62,785 bases of DNA from Lacticaseibacillus suibinensis (GCF_003946175.1 NZ_RHOK01000015.1:1-62785), one strand, 5' to 3'; shown: positions 46,128-54,993, counted from the stretch's first letter. Notes: a model not told the origin generated them from the letters alone. Numbers and translations: made by a program.

Positions 46128-47022
46128 AAAACGCCAAGCCATGGCCGACCAAATTGGTGATTTTGTCCATTATCTGGATGTTGAACGTGGGCTCGCCAAA
46201 ACGACCCAAACCAGCTATCGCCAAGATCTGAATGAATTTGCGGACTGGCTCGATACCAGTGATGCCGCTGGCTTTCCTGAATCGCTTGAATCGATTCAGG
46301 CCTTTCTGGCGACCCAAAGTGACGCCAAAGCCGCTACCTCAGTGAGCCGGATGATTTCGGCTTTGCGCAAGTTCTATCGCTACCTCTTGCGCGAAACTGT
46401 AGTTAGCAGCGACCCCATGACCATGGTTGCCTCACCTAAGCCCGCCCAGCATTTACCAGCCACCTTATCGGGACCGGAAATCGATGCCTTAATGGCCGCG
46501 CCTGATATTACACAACCGCTGGGGTTACGCGATCGAGCCATGTTTGAGCTGATGTACGCCACCGGTCTGCGGGTGTCGGAACTCGTTAACCTGCGCTTGG
46601 ATCAAATGCACCTCTCACTTAACCTGCTGGAAGTGACAGGGAAAGGCGACAAGCAGCGCATCGTGCCCGTGTCGCCGCAAGCCGTCGATTGGGTCAATCA
46701 GTACCTACAAACTAGCCGGCCAGCCTTGATCAAAAAAACGCCGCCGGCCGTCGTATTCGTCAATTTTCACGGCCGCCAGCTCACCCGCCAAGGCATCTGG
46801 AAAAACCTCAAAGCTTATATTCAAGCCCTGGGCATCGAAAAGGACGTCACCCCGCACACGCTGCGCCACAGCTTTGCCACCAATCTCCTCGAAAACGGAG
46901 CGGACTTGCGCGTCGTGCAAGAACTCCTCGGCCACGCTGACATCAGCACAACGCAGATTTACACGCATTTGAGTAATAAGAAAATCATGAAGGTCTATCA
47001 CGACACACATCCACGGGGATAG
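46114..47022 (+). CDS. xerD: Tyrosine recombinase XerD
   Basis: A 302-residue recombinase that resolves chromosome dimers at dif. Catalytic residues are R153, H248, R251, H274 and Y283. The start at 46,114 has GGGGTGA upstream; the ATG at 46,141 has none. No dif site was recognised nearby. It is followed by repeat locus 3 and then ribT. Confidence 0.93.
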   Translation: MTSSKKRQAMADQIGDFVHYLDVERGLAKTTQTSYRQDLNEFADWLDTSDAAGFPESLESIQAFLATQSDAKAATSVSRMISALRKFYRYLLRETVVSSDPMTMVASPKPAQHLPATLSGPEIDALMAAPDITQPLGLRDRAMFELMYATGLRVSELVNLRLDQMHLSLNLLEVTGKGDKQRIVPVSPQAVDWVNQYLQTSRPALIKKTPPAVVFVNFHGRQLTRQGIWKNLKAYIQALGIEKDVTPHTLRHSFATNLLENGADLRVVQELLGHADISTTQIYTHLSNKKIMKVYHDTHPRG

Positions 47023-47227
47023 GTGGGGCGCAATCTTCTATTGCACCTGCGTTAAGGCCTTATCGTAATCATAGAGATGGCGGGCATCCAATCGTCTGTC
47101 ATGTAACTAGTTTTCAATCAGAAGTGTTGGGGTCAGGGAGTCCAATCTAGCAAGAAAACACTAACGTAGCCCCTGCCTGCGGAAGCTGGCCTGGCCGGGC
47201 GCCTGTGATTTACCGTAGTTGCGCTCC

Positions 47228-47331
47228 GAACGACCAACGCCGGAGTGGCTAGCTACGCTTAAGCCCTTGTCGGTAAAAGACACCGACAAGACCTCAAGCT
47301 AGGCTACCCATCCGGCTAAAAGCGGTCGTTC
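47228..47331. repeat. Hairpin repeat family 2, unit 7
   Basis: A 104-nt unit: outer stem GAACGACC/GGTCGTTC, second stem GCCGGA/TCCGGC, apical stem CTTGTCGGT/ACCGACAAG. Core strand GGCTAGCTACGC kept. Confidence 0.8.
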
Positions 47332-47354
47332 TCCGCAGCCTAGAGTTGCGCTCC

Positions 47355-47458
47355 GTAAGGCCAATGCCCGAGCAGTTAGCTACGTCGTAAGCCTCGCCGT
47401 CAAAGTGCGCCGGCAATGCTTACGCCTAGGCTACCTGTCGGGCTAAGTGCGGCCTTAC
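47355..47458. repeat. Hairpin repeat family 2, unit 8
   Basis: A 104-nt unit: outer stem GTAAGGCC/GGCCTTAC, second stem GCCCGAG with CTGTCGGGC, mid stem GTAAGC/GCTTAC. The rest of 47,023-47,227 is GC-rich sequence in which I see no gene. Confidence 0.8.
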
Positions 47459-47492
47459 TCCGCAGCCTGGGGTCAGCCTGTTTCTTTAATAT

Positions 47493-47521
47493 TTGTTGCT
47501 TCTCTTAAGATATGGTAAAGT
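47493..47521 (+). promoter_or_regulatory. ribT-scp operon promoter
   Basis: TTGTTG (47,493-47,498), 17-bp spacer, TAAAGT (47,516-47,521) with an extended TGG. Confidence 0.65.
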
Positions 47522-47554
47522 ATGCCTCAGAGTAGTTAATGTGTGGAGGCTATC

Positions 47555-47947
47555 ATGCTGACTAAGTATAAGAATGATTATGCCAAGATCGCGATGGGCT
47601 TTTTGTCGTTCATCCCTGATCTCAAGGACATCGATCATCTGAAAACAGAATTGACGCTATACACCACAGATAATTCGCACCAACTTTATCTGTACCGCGA
47701 AGTCGCTGGGGGCGATTTCGAAGGCGTCGTGGGCATCGAAATGGGGACCGATTTTGTCATGGTTCGCCATTTGTCGCTTTCGCCGGCGGTGCGTTCGGCG
47801 GCGACTAATTTTGCGGTGCTCAATGATTTGACCAAGTTATATCCAGATCAGAAATTGATGGGCACCATGGAAACGGCGCCTTTAATCGCTGCGTTTTCTC
47901 AGTATAGAAAAGAGGACCCTGATGGCACTGACCTTAGTGCTGAATGA
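47555..47947 (+). CDS. ribT: RibT-like GNAT protein
   Basis: 130 residues, resembling RibT, a GNAT-fold protein named from the B. subtilis rib operon but also found alone next to scpA in lactobacilli. Its substrate is unproven. ATG 47,555 follows GGAGG. The 3' end overlaps scpA by 26 bp. No rib biosynthesis genes are adjacent, but a riboflavin transporter (ribU) lies 2.3 kb downstream. Confidence 0.78.
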   Translation: MLTKYKNDYAKIAMGFLSFIPDLKDIDHLKTELTLYTTDNSHQLYLYREVAGGDFEGVVGIEMGTDFVMVRHLSLSPAVRSAATNFAVLNDLTKLYPDQKLMGTMETAPLIAAFSQYRKEDPDGTDLSAE

Positions 47948-48650
47948 CTTCTCTGGCCCACTTGATTTGCTTTGGCATCTCATTCGGACCAATGAAGTCG
48001 ACATCTACGACATTCCCATCGCAGAAATCACTAGCCAATACCTCGAGTACCTGCATCAGATGCAGCATTCGCGGCTGGATGTGGCTGGTGATTATTTTGT
48101 TATGGCTGCCAGCTTAATGGCGCTGAAAAGTCAAATGCTATTGCCCCAGCCGGAAACTGATGATGAAGACTTGCCCGAGGATTATGAAGATCCCCGGGCA
48201 GGGTTGGTGGCGCAGCTGCTGACTTATCAGGTCTATCAGGAAGCGGCGGCCCAACTGCGCACCCGCGAAACCGCCCGGGCGCAATCATACGCCAAACCAG
48301 AAACCTTGCCTGGCGCCGATGTTAAAGTGCCAATGCGGCCAGGATCAGTCAAGCTTAATGAATTGACGGCGGCGATGATGGCGGTGCTGCAGCGGCAGTT
48401 AGCCACGCGCGAAACCATTGCCCATATCGAAGGCGAACCGATTTCGGTGGAAAAACGGATCACCGAAATTCTCGCGCAGTTAAGCAAGGTCGGGACGTGT
48501 CAGTTTGAAACCCTGGTGGCAGTGAAAAGCGTTGAAGGCATCGTGACCACTTTTATGGCGCTGCTGACGCTGATGAAGTCAGATCAGATTATTTGTCAGC
48601 AAGACGCGTCATTTGACCCAATTATCGTGACAAAAAAGGAGGCAGCGTAA
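47922..48650 (+). CDS. scpA: Segregation and condensation protein A
   Basis: A 242-residue kleisin that joins ScpB and SMC to condense the chromosome. The N terminus FSGPLDLLWHLIRTNEVDIYDIPI is the family hallmark (partly: FSGPLDLLWHLI). The acidic middle (ETDDEDLPEDYED) and C-terminal winged helix are as expected. Overlaps ribT by 26 bp and scpB by 1 bp. Confidence 0.95.
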   Translation: MALTLVLNDFSGPLDLLWHLIRTNEVDIYDIPIAEITSQYLEYLHQMQHSRLDVAGDYFVMAASLMALKSQMLLPQPETDDEDLPEDYEDPRAGLVAQLLTYQVYQEAAAQLRTRETARAQSYAKPETLPGADVKVPMRPGSVKLNELTAAMMAVLQRQLATRETIAHIEGEPISVEKRITEILAQLSKVGTCQFETLVAVKSVEGIVTTFMALLTLMKSDQIICQQDASFDPIIVTKKEAA

Positions 48651-49252
48651 TGCAACCGGTGATCGAATCCGTGCTTTACACAGCAGGCGAGGCCGGCGTG
48701 GAGTTGAAGGCCTTTGCCGAGCTGCTCGGGATTTCACCAGCGGCCATGCGTCAGCAATTAACCACCTATGCGCAGGCGCTCAGCGATGATTCTAGTCGCG
48801 GGCTGCAGCTGCAAGAAGCGGATGAGCGCTATTTTTTGGTCACCAAGCCGGAATTTGCTGAGGTGCTGAAGAAGTATTTCGCCGGCCCGCCGCAAGCAGG
48901 CCTGTCCAATGCCGCGCTGGAAGTGCTGGCCATCATTGCCTACCAGCAGCCCATTACCCGCATTGAAATCGATGAAGTGCGCGGGGTGCAGAGTTCTGGT
49001 GCTTTAACGACGCTGGCTTCTCGGCAGTTGATCAAAGAAGCAGGCCGCAAGGAAGCGCCCGGGCGGCCAATTCTTTATGCCACCACGCCGTTTTTCCTGG
49101 ATTATTTTGGCCTGCACACCCTCGAAGACTTGCCGCCATTGAAGCCGGAAGCGGCGCCAACGGAAGTCGATTTATTTAGTGATTTTCAACAGACGCTAGC
49201 CCCAGATGCTGCGCCGACAGAAGGAGAAAAGAATGCCGAAAGCAACCAGTGA
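48650..49252 (+). CDS. scpB: Segregation and condensation protein B
   Basis: A 200-residue partner of ScpA with two winged-helix domains (ESVLYTAGEAGVELKAFAEL; ALEVLAIIAYQQPITRIEID). The stop of scpA overlaps the start by one base. A 20-bp overlap couples it to rluB. Length is normal. Confidence 0.95.
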   Translation: MQPVIESVLYTAGEAGVELKAFAELLGISPAAMRQQLTTYAQALSDDSSRGLQLQEADERYFLVTKPEFAEVLKKYFAGPPQAGLSNAALEVLAIIAYQQPITRIEIDEVRGVQSSGALTTLASRQLIKEAGRKEAPGRPILYATTPFFLDYFGLHTLEDLPPLKPEAAPTEVDLFSDFQQTLAPDAAPTEGEKNAESNQ

Positions 49253-49973
49253 AATGCGCCTTCAAAAGGCAATTGCCGAAGCTGGCATCGCCTCGCGCCG
49301 CCACGCGGAAGCGTTGATTAGCGCCGGGCGGGTGACCGTCAATGGCGAAACCGTGACCGCAATGGGCGTTAAAGTGACGCCGCAAGATGCCATTGAGGTG
49401 GATGGGGTGCCGCTGACCCAAGAGCAGAAGAAATACTACCTCTTCTACAAGCCGCGGGGCGTGATCAGCGCCGCTTCGGATGACAAAAAGCGCCGGGTGG
49501 TCACCGACTTTTTTGAAGACGAACCCCAGCGCCTTTATCCAGTGGGCCGGCTGGATTGGGATACGTCAGGGCTTTTGCTGATGACTAACGATGGCGATTT
49601 CGCAAACCGCCTGATGCACCCGAGCTTCAAGGTAGAAAAGAAGTACGTGGCCAAGCTGCAAGGGATTCCAACCCGTGAGAAGCTGATGCCGCTGCGCGAT
49701 GGCCTGGTGGTGGACCACAAGAAGCTGGCGCCAGCGCGGTTCAAGATCATGTCGACGGATAAGGCCAAGCAAACCTCAATTGTCTCCTTGACCATTCATC
49801 AGGGCATTAATCACCAAGTCAAAAAAATGTTTGAAACCTTGGGCTACAAAGTGATCAAATTGTCCCGTGAGCAATACGGACCGCTGACGCTTGCTGGCCT
49901 GCAGCCAGGTGATTACCGGGCGCTGAAGCCGGCAGAAGTGGCCGCGCTCGAAGCGCTTTCAAATGAGGGTTGA
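49233..49973 (+). CDS. rluB: 23S rRNA pseudouridine synthase RluB
   Basis: A 246-residue RsuA/RluB-type synthase. It has an N-terminal S4 RNA-binding domain (about 8-70) and a catalytic domain with GRLDWDTSGL (catalytic Asp). It probably modifies 23S rRNA at a position equal to E. coli 2605. AAGGAG precedes ATG 49,233. Last gene of ribT-scpA-scpB-rluB; its stop codon overlaps the -35 of the next promoter. Confidence 0.93.
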   Translation: MPKATSEMRLQKAIAEAGIASRRHAEALISAGRVTVNGETVTAMGVKVTPQDAIEVDGVPLTQEQKKYYLFYKPRGVISAASDDKKRRVVTDFFEDEPQRLYPVGRLDWDTSGLLLMTNDGDFANRLMHPSFKVEKKYVAKLQGIPTREKLMPLRDGLVVDHKKLAPARFKIMSTDKAKQTSIVSLTIHQGINHQVKKMFETLGYKVIKLSREQYGPLTLAGLQPGDYRALKPAEVAALEALSNEG

Positions 49974-49998
49974 CAAGGCCAGATTGACCAGTTACAAT
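49970..49998 (+). promoter_or_regulatory. ribU promoter
   Basis: TTGACA (49,970-49,975), 17-bp spacer, TACAAT (49,993-49,998). The -35 contains the rluB stop codon. Confidence 0.85.
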
Positions 49999-50028
49999 TT
50001 GTTAGTAATAAAAATTAAATATTGGTTC

Positions 50029-50142
50029 GTCTTCAGGGGCAGGGTGAAATTCCCGACCGGCGGTGAAAGTCCGCGACCCGCGCTTGGCGCGGCCGATCCG
50101 GTGTGATTCCGGAACCGATAGTACAGTCTAGATAAAGAAGAT
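50029..50142 (+). ncRNA. FMN riboswitch (RFN element)
   Basis: All RFN hallmarks are present in order: CTTCAGGGGCAGGGTGAAAT, TCCCGACCGGCGGT, AGTCCGCGACCC, a variable hairpin, GGCCGATCCGGTGTGATTCC, GGAACCGATAGTACAGTC, closing with AAAGAAG. It senses flavin mononucleotide. A strong terminator follows, so FMN should stop transcription before ribU. Confidence 0.96.
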
Positions 50143-50172
50143 GGGGCTTATTTTGAATCCCGAATTCAAGTT

Positions 50173-50208
50173 AAGGCCTGTTTACCCTGGGGTAAACAGG
50201 CCTTTTTT
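50173..50208 (+). terminator. Riboswitch-controlled terminator
   Basis: AAGGCCTGTTTACC pairs perfectly with GGTAAACAGGCCTT around a CTGG loop, followed by T6. It lies between the FMN aptamer and ribU and is the likely expression platform. Confidence 0.9.
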
Positions 50209-50242
50209 GGCCTCTCTGAAGCAACCACATGGAGGGATTTTC

Positions 50243-50833
50243 ATGTCTGGTTCTAGGGTTCATCGTTTAGTTGGGGTCGCCCTTTTGGCGGCAGTCGGGT
50301 TTGTGCTGATGATGTATTTGGCCTTTCCTATTTTGCCGATGTTTCCGTTTTTGAAGTTGGATTTATCTGACTTGTTCGTACTGCTGGGGGGCTTAATTTA
50401 TGGTCCTGGTGGCGGCATCATGGTTGCCTTTGTTCGCAGCCTGCTGCACTTTATTCTTACCGGCGGCGGGGTGGTGAACCTGATTGGTGATTTGGCCGCG
50501 TTCATCGCCAGTGTCGGCTTCATGTTGCCGGTGGTCATGACCATGAAGCCCAAAAGCGGGCTCGGCCGCGAAGTCAGCGGCTTGGCCTTGGGCACAGTCA
50601 GTCTCACCGTGATTATGAGTGTGCTGAACTGGCTGGTGATCATGCCGATGTACCTGGCGGTGATGAACTTCCCACTGGGTATGTCCGTGATCCGCTACGT
50701 CCTGATTGGGGTCGTCCCCTTTAACCTGATCAAAGGGGCCGTGGTGTCGGTGGTGTTCTTCGCCATTGCCAAGGCCTTGATGCCTTGGCTGGAAAAGCAG
50801 CGGGCGCATCAAACGACTGCTCACCTACAATAG
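50243..50833 (+). CDS. ribU: Riboflavin ECF transporter S component RibU
   Basis: A 196-residue membrane protein with about six helices that binds riboflavin and docks on a shared ECF energising module (EcfAA'T, not encoded here). Motifs KLDLSDLFVLLGGLIYGP and GVVNLIGDLAAF are typical. ATG 50,243 follows GGAGGG. Controlled by the FMN riboswitch and its terminator upstream. Confidence 0.94.
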   Translation: MSGSRVHRLVGVALLAAVGFVLMMYLAFPILPMFPFLKLDLSDLFVLLGGLIYGPGGGIMVAFVRSLLHFILTGGGVVNLIGDLAAFIASVGFMLPVVMTMKPKSGLGREVSGLALGTVSLTVIMSVLNWLVIMPMYLAVMNFPLGMSVIRYVLIGVVPFNLIKGAVVSVVFFAIAKALMPWLEKQRAHQTTAHLQ

Positions 50834-50845
50834 TTTGAATCAAAC

Positions 50846-50877
50846 AACGGTCCTCGGCAAATTGCCGGGGACCGTTT
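50846..50877 (+). terminator. Terminator after ribU
   Basis: AACGGTCC-type stem of about 13 bp (CGGCA/TGCCG inside) with a 3-base loop, followed by T4. Confidence 0.75.
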
Positions 50878-50897
50878 TGCATCTAGCGAAATATGGA

Positions 50898-51134
50898 TTA
50901 AGCTTGGGTGAACGGCTGATCGCTACGCTGGATGGCGCCGGTGGGGCAGCGGCGATAGGCGAGCTTGAAGTCAATCAGCTGTTCGCCAGTTAAAGGTACC
51001 GTGCCAGTATTCCCATCAGGGCAGTAACTGGCGATGCCTTCTTGATCATACTCAAATAGTTTTGGGGCCAGCATTTGGCATAAGCCACAAGCAATGCAGG
51101 CAGCGCGGTCAACATGCGCGTATACTGGTTTCAT
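50898..51134 (-). CDS. 4Fe-4S ferredoxin
   Basis: A 78-residue ferredoxin of the single-cluster type. C13, C16, C19 (CIACGLC) and C63 (YRRCPTGAI) are the likely ligands of one [4Fe-4S] cluster; C38 is extra. A low-potential electron carrier whose partners are unknown. GGAGG precedes the ATG. Divergent from ypbB with 23 bp between start codons. Confidence 0.92.
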   Translation of the reverse strand: MKPVYAHVDRAACIACGLCQMLAPKLFEYDQEGIASYCPDGNTGTVPLTGEQLIDFKLAYRRCPTGAIQRSDQPFTQA

Positions 51135-51157
51135 AAGTCAAACCTCCAGGAGCCGAA

Positions 51158-52126
51158 ATGTTAGAAGCATTCATTTTACAATTTTTTAGTGACCAACCGC
51201 GGCGCGGGCCAGCGGTTTATCTCTTATTAACCGGCAAAAAGACGCTGTCGATTCTGTTTTCGGCGTTGCAGCATCATCAGCTGCAATGGCTTCAGCTTTA
51301 CCCTACGCTGGCGCGAGCGGATTTTCAAGCGGCGTTAAACACCCTGATTGCGCAAAAACGACTGGTTGAAACTGATGCCGGCCTGGTGCTAGGGTCCAAT
51401 GGCGTTGATTCTGCCGTCAAGGTCCCACTGCCTGAGGCCTATCAACCTTGGATGGGACTAGCGGAGTTTGAGCGCCGATTGCTACTGGCGGTGCAAGTGG
51501 TGTCGGAAGCCAGCTTCGACAATCGTCGCTATCGCCCGGCAGTGGCGGAATGGGCGACCCAACAAGCCGTGCGGGACTGGCTTAAACACCCTGAATCCGC
51601 CAATTTCGTCAGCGAGTTGACAGCGGCGTTTGCAACGCTCCCAGCGCCGGTGGCGGATCGACTGGCCCAACGGTTGGTGGGCCATGATTTTGTGGGCGCT
51701 GCTCAGGTGGGTTCGCTGACCGCGAGTCTTGAAGCCACCAACGATCTGGCACTGCTGGTGGCTGCGATTGCGCAGCAAAAGTGGCCGGCGCTTTGGGCCT
51801 TGTGGGGCGGGCCGACGCCGCTGTTGCCACCGAATGCGAAGCTGGTGTGCGACCGGTTTGCCCGCGGCGAGAGCCGCCAGCAGATTGCACAGCAAATGCG
51901 ACTGCGGCCAAGCACCGTGAATGAGCATTTGCTGGAGGCCACCATCTTAGGTTGGCAGCCGCCGGTGGGACAGGTTTATTCGGCTACGATCAAGGCCGCC
52001 TTGACCGCCTATCAGGGCCAGCAGTTGAACTATCAAGCCTTGCTCGATGCGGTGCCAGGCAGTGAATTTTTCCAAGTGCGCTTGTTTCAAATTCTCGATT
52101 TGCAAGGAAGGTGGCCACATGACTGA
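51158..52126 (+). CDS. ypbB: YpbB-like helix-turn-helix protein
   Basis: 322 residues. The C-terminal part (about 240-310; FARGESRQQIAQQMRLRPST) is a helix-turn-helix of the HTH_40 type seen in YpbB, which is encoded beside RecQ in many Firmicutes. A role in assisting RecQ on DNA is inferred from this linkage. CCAGGAG precedes the ATG. It overlaps recQ by 8 bp. Confidence 0.82.
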   Translation: MLEAFILQFFSDQPRRGPAVYLLLTGKKTLSILFSALQHHQLQWLQLYPTLARADFQAALNTLIAQKRLVETDAGLVLGSNGVDSAVKVPLPEAYQPWMGLAEFERRLLLAVQVVSEASFDNRRYRPAVAEWATQQAVRDWLKHPESANFVSELTAAFATLPAPVADRLAQRLVGHDFVGAAQVGSLTASLEATNDLALLVAAIAQQKWPALWALWGGPTPLLPPNAKLVCDRFARGESRQQIAQQMRLRPSTVNEHLLEATILGWQPPVGQVYSATIKAALTAYQGQQLNYQALLDAVPGSEFFQVRLFQILDLQGRWPHD

Positions 52127-53531
52127 CTTAAACCAAGCGCTCAAACAGTATTTCGGGTTTGAGGCCTTCAAGCCAGGCCAAGAAGCCATTGTGCAGGCGG
52201 TGCTAGCCGGGCAAGACACCTTGGCCGTGCTGCCGACGGGGAGCGGCAAAACGCTTTGCTATCAGCTGCCCGGGCTACTACTGCCGGGGCTGGTGGTGGT
52301 CGTTGAGCCGCTGCTGGCCTTGATGGAAGATCAGGTGGCCCGGCTACAAGTGCTAGGGGAAAAGCAGGTGGCGGCTTTATCCAGCCGCTTGGCCCCAGCC
52401 GACTTTGCTGCGGTGCTGCGAACCCTGGATCAGGAGAAGTTCTTGTTCATCTCGCCAGAGACACTGGCGCGGCCCGATGTGCAGGGCCGCTTGCGCCAAC
52501 TGCCAGTGGGGTTGTTGGTGGTGGATGAGGCACATTGCATTTCCCAATGGGGGCCAGATTTTCGCCCGGCCTATTTGAAGCTTGGGCAGGCGCGGGCCGT
52601 GCTGCAGCCGCAGGTGACCTTGGCTTTGACCGCCACTGCGCCGAAGCGGGTGCAGGCAGATATTTTAGCCGGCTTGCAATTACCCGATGCGACCTGTCTG
52701 ATTGGTTCGGTTGATCGACCGAATCTGTTTCTCGGGGTGGAGCAACTGACCAGTGATCAGGTCCGCGCCGCCCGCGCCTTGGCTTTGGTGCAAGCCGTGG
52801 CGGGACCGCAAATCATTTACTTCGACCGCAAACAGGCGGCTGAGGAATTCAGTGCGGCGCTGAATGCCCATGACATTAAGGCGGCTTATTATCATGCCGG
52901 TTTGACCGCGCCCCAGCGCGATTTGGTGCAACGTCAGTTTATGGCGGATCAACTGCAAGTGATTTGCGCGACCAGCGCGTTTGGGATGGGGATTGATAAA
53001 CCTGATGTGCGCCTGGTTTTGTACCTGCATCTACCGGAGTCGCTTGAGGCCTATTCGCAAGGGATTGGCCGCGCGGGGCGCGACGGCCAAAAAGCACTAA
53101 CGATGTTGCTGCTCGGGCCGAATGATGTGGCGCGCGCCGGGCAGTTCGCAGCGAGTGTACCCGATGAAAACCTCATTCAAACGATTTTTAAACAGCCCAG
53201 TGCTTATCAAGATTTTGATGATCCGCAGGTTGCCTTGATTGAGGCGTATATTCAAGCTGGCTTTAGCCAAGCGGCAGTCCTCGCACAGTTAAGCGGCCGC
53301 CGCGAGGACAAGCAGGCGAGCTTCACCGCGATGGCTAACTTACTGCAGGCACCGTGCAAGCGGGCGGCGCTGATGCAGTATTTTGACTCACCAGCCCAGC
53401 CGCACAGCGAGTTTTGCTGCGGCGAAGCGACTGCCGGGGTGTTAGCCCAACTTCCCAAGCTCCCGCGGCCAGCCCAAATGTCAAGGGCAAGCTGGTCTGT
53501 GATTTTTAAACGCATCTTTAATTCTAAGTGA
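52119..53531 (+). CDS. recQ: RecQ-family ATP-dependent DNA helicase
   Basis: A 470-residue 3'-5' helicase. Walker A GSGKT (41-45), DEAH box (136-139), the aromatic-rich loop SQWGPDFRPAYL after it, and motif VI QGIGRAGRDG. It has a short zinc-binding-like end (CKRAALMQYF and EFCCGE) but no full winged-helix or HRDC domain, like B. subtilis RecS. AAGGTGG precedes ATG 52,119. Coupled to ypbB. Confidence 0.93.
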   Translation: MTDLNQALKQYFGFEAFKPGQEAIVQAVLAGQDTLAVLPTGSGKTLCYQLPGLLLPGLVVVVEPLLALMEDQVARLQVLGEKQVAALSSRLAPADFAAVLRTLDQEKFLFISPETLARPDVQGRLRQLPVGLLVVDEAHCISQWGPDFRPAYLKLGQARAVLQPQVTLALTATAPKRVQADILAGLQLPDATCLIGSVDRPNLFLGVEQLTSDQVRAARALALVQAVAGPQIIYFDRKQAAEEFSAALNAHDIKAAYYHAGLTAPQRDLVQRQFMADQLQVICATSAFGMGIDKPDVRLVLYLHLPESLEAYSQGIGRAGRDGQKALTMLLLGPNDVARAGQFAASVPDENLIQTIFKQPSAYQDFDDPQVALIEAYIQAGFSQAAVLAQLSGRREDKQASFTAMANLLQAPCKRAALMQYFDSPAQPHSEFCCGEATAGVLAQLPKLPRPAQMSRASWSVIFKRIFNSK

Positions 53532-53587
53532 AAATCGCTGGGACCAACTATGATACAATAGGCTGTAGTTGAGCAAGGAGGATCGTC

Positions 53588-54160
53588 ATGAATAAGAAAA
53601 CCGATCAGAAATCCCCTCAGGCCGATGACGCTAATCAGCCATGGAATAAACAATTTGAGGATGATCGTGACGACGAGGGTAATTTGTCGCGGGTCGCAAC
53701 TCGGCGCAAGTCGCACGGCACCAAGGTGTTGCAATATGTGCTTTGGGTGTTGATTGCTTTGTTTGTCATTGTGCCAGTTACATACAATGCCATTGCTAGC
53801 AATGCCAGCAACAATGGTGGCAGTGACAAAATTGCCGTCGAAAGCAAGAAATCATCAAGTAGCAAAAAGAGCAGCAAAAAACAAAGCTCAAGTAAGTCGA
53901 GCAAATCCAGCAAGGCTTCGTCCAGCAGTTCCAGTAGCGAGGCCAGCAGCAGTGAATCGAGCAGTAGCGTTGCTTCTAGCAGCGTTGCCTCGAGCTCTTC
54001 AAGCGTGGCGAGCTCTTCCAGCAGTGCGGCGGAATACTACACGGTGAAGGCCGGCGATAACGCTTATCGGATTGCGCTGAACCACGGGATTTCGCTGTCA
54101 CAGTTCTACGCCTGGAATGGCCAAAAGCTGCAGCCGGGCCAGTCAGTGCGAGTGAAGTAA
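53588..54160 (+). CDS. LysM-domain membrane protein with Ser-rich stalk
   Basis: 190 residues: a charged cytoplasmic head (1-45), one membrane helix (about 50-68), a Ser-dominated low-complexity stalk (about 85-146), and a C-terminal LysM domain (YYTVKAGDNAYRIALNHG) that binds peptidoglycan. Type II topology puts the LysM domain outside. A wall-linked tether is likely; the stalk may be glycosylated. AAGGAGG precedes the ATG. Between recQ and cmk, with its own terminator. Confidence 0.88.
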   Translation: MNKKTDQKSPQADDANQPWNKQFEDDRDDEGNLSRVATRRKSHGTKVLQYVLWVLIALFVIVPVTYNAIASNASNNGGSDKIAVESKKSSSSKKSSKKQSSSKSSKSSKASSSSSSSEASSSESSSSVASSSVASSSSSVASSSSSAAEYYTVKAGDNAYRIALNHGISLSQFYAWNGQKLQPGQSVRVK

Positions 54161-54164
54161 CCAG

Positions 54165-54191
54165 ATTGAGTCGGGCGACCGACTCAATTTT
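54165..54191 (+). terminator. Terminator after the LysM gene
   Basis: ATTGAGTCGG/CCGACTCAAT, a perfect 10-bp stem with loop GCGA, followed by T4. Confidence 0.85.
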
Positions 54192-54233
54192 TGTGTCAGG
54201 TCTTTTAGAAATATTTTGATAGGAGTCGAAAAC

Positions 54234-54899
54234 ATGCAAATCGCAATTGATGGCCCAGCCGGGTCAGGGAAAAGTACCATCGCTAAACGCGTCGCTAATC
54301 AATTAGGCTTTATTTACTGTGATACTGGCGCCATGTACCGGACGGCGACGGTGATGGCCTTACGCAAGGGATTGAAATTGGATGATGAAGCGGCCATTAT
54401 GGCGGCGCTTAAGCCTTTGACCATCACCTTCAAGCCGGCGTCTGAAGGTCAGTTGGTGTTTATGGATGGCGAAGATGTGACCTTGGCCATTCGCCAGGAA
54501 GACGCCACCAACAACGTCAGCCAAGTTTCGGCCTTGCCCAAAGTGCGGGAAGAAATGGTGAAGCGCCAGCGCGCCATTGCCGCCGCCAGCGATATTGTGA
54601 TGGATGGCCGCGATATCGGCACCACCGTGTTGCCCCAGGCCGAGGTTAAAATCTTCATGATTGCCAGCGTCCAAAAGCGCGCCGAGCGTCGCTATAAAGA
54701 AAACGTCGAAAAAGGCATCATGACCCCAGTGGCCGTGTTAGCGGAAGAAATCGAAGCCCGAGATCACAAAGATTCCACGCGGGCGGTGTCGCCGCTACGC
54801 AAGGCGGCTGATGCAGTGGAAATCGACTCCAGCAACATGACCATCGACCAGGAAGTGGCAGAAATCATTGCCCTGGCGAATCAAAAGCGGAAGCACTGA
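54234..54899 (+). CDS. cmk: Cytidylate kinase
   Basis: A 221-residue kinase that phosphorylates CMP and dCMP. P-loop GPAGSGKS (7-14), YCDTGAMYR substrate motif, and DGRDIGT near 130. The start is the ATG at 54,234, with AGGAG before it. cmk-rpsA-der is a conserved order. Confidence 0.95.
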   Translation: MQIAIDGPAGSGKSTIAKRVANQLGFIYCDTGAMYRTATVMALRKGLKLDDEAAIMAALKPLTITFKPASEGQLVFMDGEDVTLAIRQEDATNNVSQVSALPKVREEMVKRQRAIAAASDIVMDGRDIGTTVLPQAEVKIFMIASVQKRAERRYKENVEKGIMTPVAVLAEEIEARDHKDSTRAVSPLRKAADAVEIDSSNMTIDQEVAEIIALANQKRKH

Positions 54900-54964
54900 T
54901 TCATCGTTTCCGGTCAAAACCGGTCAGGGCTTGAACAAAACTTTGCCGGCTTTGAAACAAACTG

Positions 54965-54993
54965 TTGGTATTTTGGCGCTAATCGGTTACAAT
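54965..54993 (+). promoter_or_regulatory. rpsA promoter
   Basis: TTGGTA (54,965-54,970), 17-bp spacer, TACAAT (54,988-54,993). The first 14 bases, TTGGTATTTTGGCG, match tuf P2 exactly. Confidence 0.75.

Noticed and set aside
46114-47542. A dif site beside xerD
   Set aside because: I found no 28-bp dif-like sequence by eye; xerD is often far from dif.
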